64,000 nt of DNA, taken from NCBI RefSeq assembly GCF_031157275.1, contig NZ_JAVIFW010000008.1, positions 248,001 to 312,000 on the forward strand. Reading direction: 5' to 3'. Positions within the stretch are counted from its first letter, which is position 1, and every line of letters starts with the position of its first letter. The notes below the pieces were generated by a model. That model ran no database searches, was not told where the DNA came from, and saw only the letters and a program-made list of their open reading frames with translations. The position numbers and the translations under genes were made by a program. The DNA is from Streptomyces sp. LHD-70. GTDB lineage: Bacteria; Actinomycetota; Actinomycetes; Streptomycetales; Streptomycetaceae. Positions 59,745 through 64,000 of this stretch are shown here, piece after piece.

Positions 59745-60113
59745 GTCGTACTTCTCCCGGTTCTTGAGCACCTGCTCCGTGCGCCGCTCCGTCCACCGGC
59801 CGAGCGCCTCGACCTGGGCGGCCGCCTCCTCGCCGAGCTCCGTCAGGGAGTAGTCGACGCGCGGCGGGATCACCGGCTGGGCGTCGCGCAGCACGAAGCC
59901 GTCGCGCTCCAGCGTCTGCAGTGTCTGGGCCAGCATCTTCTCGCTCACCCCGCCGACGTGCCGGCGCAGCTCGCTGAAGCGGTACGAGCGCTCCCGCAGG
60001 GCGATCAGGATCAGCACGCCCCAGCGGCTCGTGACGTGTTCGAGGACCCCGCGCGAGGGGCACATCGGGGCGTTGACGTCCATCTTCATGCCCGGCTGCC
60101 AGCTAACTTCCAT
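59730..60113 (-). CDS. HxlR-family transcriptional regulator
   Basis: 127 residues. CPSRGVLEHVTSRWGVLILIALRERSYRF is the usual HxlR start with the redox-relevant N-terminal Cys of QorR-like proteins, then winged-helix sequence FSELRRHVGGVSEKMLAQTL. Divergent from a QorB-like quinone reductase gene, as ytfH/ytfG in E. coli and qorR/qor2 in Corynebacterium; probably a disulfide- or quinone-sensitive repressor. Confidence 0.9.
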   Translation of the reverse strand: MEVSWQPGMKMDVNAPMCPSRGVLEHVTSRWGVLILIALRERSYRFSELRRHVGGVSEKMLAQTLQTLERDGFVLRDAQPVIPPRVDYSLTELGEEAAAQVEALGRWTERRTEQVLKNREKYDEARP

Positions 60114-60117
60114 GCCA

Positions 60118-60141
60118 GTACCTTACTTCAAAGTGGGTACT
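60118..60141. promoter_or_regulatory. Probable HxlR operator
   Basis: AGTACC (60118-60123) and GGTACT (60136-60141) form an inverted repeat around a 12-base centre containing TTACTTCAAAGT, between the divergent HxlR and QorB-like genes. This is the usual layout and half-site type for HxlR-family operators. Confidence 0.55.
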
Positions 60142-60216
60142 TCCGTTTGGTTAGTGCCCAGCTTACGTTGGGGGCATCCCCGAGAAAGGGCCTCGAACCC
60201 CACCTAGGAGCCCCTC

Positions 60217-61077
60217 ATGATCGTCGTCACCGGAGCCACCGGACAGCTCGGCCGCCTCGTCGTGGAGCAGCTGCTCGACGCCCGGGTCCCGGCCGGCCGG
60301 ATCGCCGCCGTCGTCCGCGACAAGGACAAGGCCGCCGGCCTCGCGGAGCGCGGGATCGAGCTGCGGATCGCGGACTACTCGGCGCCCGAGACCCTCGCCG
60401 GGGCGTTCGGCGCCGGTGACCGGGTGCTGCTGATCTCCGGCAGCGAGGTCGGCCGGCGGGTGGCGCAGCACCAGGCGGTGATCGACGCGGCGAAGGCGGC
60501 GGGCGTCGCGCTGCTCGCGTACACCGGGATCCTCGGCGGCCCCGAGGCCGACTTCCGGCTCGCCGACGAGCACAAGGCGACCGAGCGGGCGATCCTCGAC
60601 TCCGGACTCCCGTACGCGTTCCTGCGCAACGGCTGGTACCACGAGAACCACACCGCGAACCTGGCCCCGGTCGTCGAGCACGGCGCGGTCCTGGCCAACG
60701 CGGGCGAGGGCCGGATCGCCTCGGCCGCGCGCGCCGACTACGCCGCGGCCGCCGTCGCCGTGCTGACCGGCGAGGGCCACGAGGACCGGACGTACGAGCT
60801 GAGCGGCGACGAGGCGTGGAGCTTCGCGGAGTACGCGGCCGAGGTGGGTCGGCAGACCGGCAAGGAGATCGCGTACCGGAACGTGCCCGCCGAGCAGCAC
60901 CTCGCGGTCCTCACCGGCGCCGGAGTGCCCGGGCCGATGGCCGAGATCCTGGTCGACGTGGACGCCGCCGTGGAGCGCGGGCGGCTCGCCGGGCGCAGCG
61001 GTGACCTGGCCCGGCTGATCGGCCGGCCGACGACGCCGGTGGCCGAGGCGATCACGGCCGCGCTCAGGGCCGCGTGA
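60217..61077 (+). CDS. QorB-like NAD(P)H quinone oxidoreductase (NmrA-type SDR)
   Basis: 286 residues, IVVTGATGQLGRLVVEQLLD at the nucleotide-binding site, then AYTGILGGPEADFRLADEHK and RNGWYHENH, the conserved YtfG/QorB segments. Likely reduces quinones or scavenges electrophiles in the cytosol. Regulated by the divergent HxlR gene. Confidence 0.88.
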   Translation: MIVVTGATGQLGRLVVEQLLDARVPAGRIAAVVRDKDKAAGLAERGIELRIADYSAPETLAGAFGAGDRVLLISGSEVGRRVAQHQAVIDAAKAAGVALLAYTGILGGPEADFRLADEHKATERAILDSGLPYAFLRNGWYHENHTANLAPVVEHGAVLANAGEGRIASAARADYAAAAVAVLTGEGHEDRTYELSGDEAWSFAEYAAEVGRQTGKEIAYRNVPAEQHLAVLTGAGVPGPMAEILVDVDAAVERGRLAGRSGDLARLIGRPTTPVAEAITAALRAA

Positions 61078-61158
61078 CCCTCTTGACCGCGTGACCCCTC
61101 TGGCCGCGTGACCCCCCAGGGCCGCGTGACCCCCAGGGTCGCGTGATCCTCTGAGCCT
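61064..61158. repeat. Degenerate 17-18 bp repeats after the QorB-like gene
   Basis: CCGCGTGACCC or close variants recur five times from 61069 to 61146 (GCCGCGTGACC..., ACCGCGTGACC..., GTCGCGTGATCC). The first copy overlaps the gene's last codons. Confidence 0.65.
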
Positions 61159-61278
61159 CGCGCCGGGCCGTTGCGGACGTGGGTGCGCCTGTCATGACCG
61201 TATGCGGATACGGACATGACAGGTGGGCCTTCTCGGCGCTACCTTCGTGGAGTTGTCACGAAGCAGAGTGGAGGGGCC

Positions 61279-62286
<1,008 letters not shown>

Positions 62287-62330
62287 CGGTGGGCGTCTCG
62301 GGGGCCCGCCCTCCGGCCCCCTGCTCCTCA

Positions 62331-62379
62331 ATCGCCAATCGCTTATCGCTTATCGCTTATCGCCAATCGCCTATCGCCG
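62331..62379. repeat. 7-bp tandem repeat, seven copies
   Basis: ATCGCCA, ATCGCTT (three times), ATCGCCA, ATCGCCT and ATCGCCG follow one another without gaps from 62331 to 62379, between the convergent rarD and CGNR genes, ending seven bases before the CGNR stop codon. Confidence 0.93.
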
Positions 62380-62385
62380 TCGGGG

Positions 62386-62940
62386 CTAATTCTTGGCCCG
62401 GTGGGTTCTGACCTTGTTGCGGTTGCCGCAGCGCTCCATCGAGCACCAGCGGCGGCGGCCCGCCCGTGACGTGTCGACGAAGACCAGGAGGCAGTTGTCG
62501 GCCCCGCAGACCCGGATGCGGTGTGCGTACGGGCCGGTGAACAGCTCGATCGCGTCGCGCGCGACGGTCGAGAGCAGCCCGCTCGCCGTGGCCCCTTCGC
62601 TCCACGCGCGCGTGCCGTCCGGCAACAGGCGGGCGGCCAGCGGCGGCTCGGCCGCGGCGGCGTTGACCACGGCCAGCGGCCCCGGATCGAGGGCGCCGCC
62701 GCGCGCACGGGCCTCGGCCAGCGACCACAGCGCGGCCCGCAGGGCGTGCGCGGCCGCCAACTCGCTTTCGTCGACCGTCACTTCAAGCCCCGCGCCGAGC
62801 CTGCTCTCCGCCACCCAGACCCGCAGATCGGCGGGCTCATGCAGCGACTCGAACTGCGGGTAGCGCTCGGCCCCGCCGGTCGGCAGCAGCTCCAGGCAGA
62901 GGGCACCGGGGTCGAAGTGGAAGGAACGGCCGTACATCAC
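62386..62940 (-). CDS. CGNR zinc-finger (ABATE domain) regulator
   Basis: 184 residues from a GTG at 62940 (ATG one codon later). An N-terminal domain (FHFDPGALCLELLPTGGAER) precedes the C-terminal CGNR zinc finger with RRWCSMERCGNRNKVRTHR. Family members bind DNA and usually regulate stress genes. There is no ribosome-binding site, but a TACGCT -10-like hexamer ends six bases before the GTG, so the transcript may be leaderless. Confidence 0.85.
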   Translation of the reverse strand: MMYGRSFHFDPGALCLELLPTGGAERYPQFESLHEPADLRVWVAESRLGAGLEVTVDESELAAAHALRAALWSLAEARARGGALDPGPLAVVNAAAAEPPLAARLLPDGTRAWSEGATASGLLSTVARDAIELFTGPYAHRIRVCGADNCLLVFVDTSRAGRRRWCSMERCGNRNKVRTHRAKN

Positions 62941-62954
62941 GTAACCAGCGTATG

Positions 62955-62985
62955 CGGTTACCGCGGTTACCGCGGTTACGGCGGC
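62955..62985. repeat. 9-bp direct repeats upstream of the CGNR gene
   Basis: GCGGTTACC-type units occur three times in tandem, GCGGTTACCGCGGTTACC and a third copy ending at about 62982, in the -35 region of the CGNR gene. Each contains GGTTACC, near-palindromic with GGTAACC, so the array could bind a regulator. Confidence 0.7.
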
Positions 62986-63063
62986 TTGAGCGGAGGCGCG
63001 GCACACCCCCGAGAACGGACAAGTCGTCGCATAGCCGGGCAATTACTTCAGTACCGTGAGGCG

Positions 63064-64000
63064 ATGCCGCCGCCGCACCTCACGCCTCCGCGACGGGACC
63101 ACCGCGCGCTGCTCCTCGTCTGCGCCGGGTTCGCGGTGCTGCCCGCGCTGTTCGTGCCGCTGAGCCTGCCGCTCGGCTGGGACGAGATCGTCTACGCCGG
63201 CCGCTTCCCCTCGTACGCCCAGGGCCTCAACGTCCCCTTCGAGGCGCCGCGCACCCGGGGTGTGCCCGCGCTGATGGCGCCGGTCGCCGGCTGGTCGGAC
63301 CACGTGGTGCTGCTGCGGGTGTGGCTGAGTCTGCTCGCGGGGGTCGCGCTGTACGTCGGGTACGTGCCCTGGCTGCGGGTGCTGCGCGCGCGGCCGCACG
63401 TCGTGCCGCTGGCCGCGGCGGGCTACGGGAGCCTCTGGTTCACGCTGTTCTACGTCGGCTCCGCGATGCCCAACCACTACACGGCGATGGGCGCGACGGC
63501 GGCGGTCGGCTGGTTCCTGTGCCTGCGCGAGGGTCACGGGACCTTCCTGCGGGCGTCGGCCGGGCTCGCCTTCGGCCTCGGGCTCGCCACGCTGACACGG
63601 CCCAACGACGCGGCGTGGATCGTGGCGCCGCTGCTTCTCGCCGTGGTCGCGCACCGGCCGTGGCGGGCCGGTGCCGCCCGGCCGCTCGTCGCGATGGCGG
63701 TGGGCGCCCTGGCCGGGCTCGTGCCGTGGGTCGTCGAGTCCGAGCTGCGGTTCGGGGGCGTACGCGAGCGGCTCGCCCTCGCGGCGGAGCAACAGGGCGG
63801 CCTGCGGCCCCGGTTCAACCTGCCCGCTGTCATCAACGCCCTCGACGGCCCGCTGCTCTGCCGCCCCTGCACAGCGGCGGGGCCGAGCCTGCCGACGGCC
63901 CTGTGGTGGTACGCGCTGCCGGTCCTGGTGGTCGTCGGGGTGTGGCTCGTGCGGCGAGGACGGGGGCGTACGGGGATGGATGGGGGGCCGGACGACGTGC
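63064..64000 (+). CDS. Multi-pass membrane protein, glycosyltransferase-like (runs off the right edge)
   Basis: An open frame from the ATG at 63064 to the window end (312 codons, no stop). Many hydrophobic segments (LLLVCAGFAVLPALFVPL; VVLLRVWLSLLAGVALYVGY; ATAAVGWFLCL and others). An Asp-Glu pair in the first extracytoplasmic loop, GWDEIVYAGR, and LTRPNDAAW resemble polyprenol-phosphate-sugar glycosyltransferases of the GT-C/PMT type. Substrate and full length unknown. Confidence 0.7.
   Translation, partial: MPPPHLTPPRRDHRALLLVCAGFAVLPALFVPLSLPLGWDEIVYAGRFPSYAQGLNVPFEAPRTRGVPALMAPVAGWSDHVVLLRVWLSLLAGVALYVGYVPWLRVLRARPHVVPLAAAGYGSLWFTLFYVGSAMPNHYTAMGATAAVGWFLCLREGHGTFLRASAGLAFGLGLATLTRPNDAAWIVAPLLLAVVAHRPWRAGAARPLVAMAVGALAGLVPWVVESELRFGGVRERLALAAEQQGGLRPRFNLPAVINALDGPLLCRPCTAAGPSLPTALWWYALPVLVVVGVWLVRRGRGRTGMDGGPDDV

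Overview
The window looks like a chromosomal segment of a Streptomyces species. Reasons: very high GC with strong third-position G/C bias, frequent GTG and TTG starts, actinobacterial-length RpoB and RpoC, an L10-leader RNA of actinobacterial form, and a gene order that (from memory, not searched) matches the SCO4590-SCO4710 neighbourhood of S. coelicolor read in reverse. There are no phage genes, insertion sequences, rRNA genes or CRISPR arrays.

Layout. 1-23 kb is almost entirely on the minus strand and holds the translation/transcription core: S10 operon (rplP partial, rpsC, rplV, rpsS, rplB, rplW, rplD, rplC, rpsJ), the str operon (tuf, fusA, rpsG, rpsL), rpoC-rpoB, rplL-rplJ with an L10 leader, a lipoprotein gene, rplA-rplK, nusG, secE and tRNA-Trp. 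23-31 kb: aspartate aminotransferase, an adenosine deaminase-like gene, a decayed dehydrogenase/TetR pair, a TetR/oxidoreductase pair with tandem operators, murB, two MaoC-type hot-dog dehydratase genes, rpmG, tRNA-Met and tRNA-Thr. 31-42 kb is a mixed accessory stretch: an amidohydrolase and an alpha/beta hydrolase that both appear to have lost catalytic residues, lipoprotein and small membrane protein genes, two NAD(P)-binding proteins, an AraC regulator divergent from a flavodoxin-fold oxidoreductase, tRNA-Tyr, yajQ, a GlsB-type protein, and an htpX-yccF-barstar operon. 42-52.5 kb: a ten-gene minus-strand complex I operon, nuoABCHIJKLMN, without nuoD, E, F or G. 52.7-59.7 kb: two paralogous histidine kinases, one NarL-type response regulator, and korAB (2-oxoglutarate:ferredoxin oxidoreductase). 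59.7-64 kb: HxlR/QorB-like pair with an operator, a RarD permease, a CGNR zinc-finger regulator and the 5' part of a membrane glycosyltransferase-like gene that runs off the window.

How things fit together. The ribosomal, elongation factor, RNA polymerase and Sec/Nus genes form the growth-rate-controlled core; recognisable promoters lie before rpsJ, rpsL and rplJ, and rpsJ and rpsL share a 25-nt leader element. The most unusual block is the partial complex I operon: it has the whole membrane arm plus NuoB, C and I, but no NuoD and no NADH module, and its hydrophilic subunits B, C, I and J carry long low-complexity C-terminal tails. It lies head-to-head with a regulator cluster followed by korAB, which makes reduced ferredoxin, so a ferredoxin-linked or shared-subunit role can be proposed. 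A second recurring pattern is that many gaps between non-core genes are filled with short-period tandem repeats, each with its own unrelated unit.
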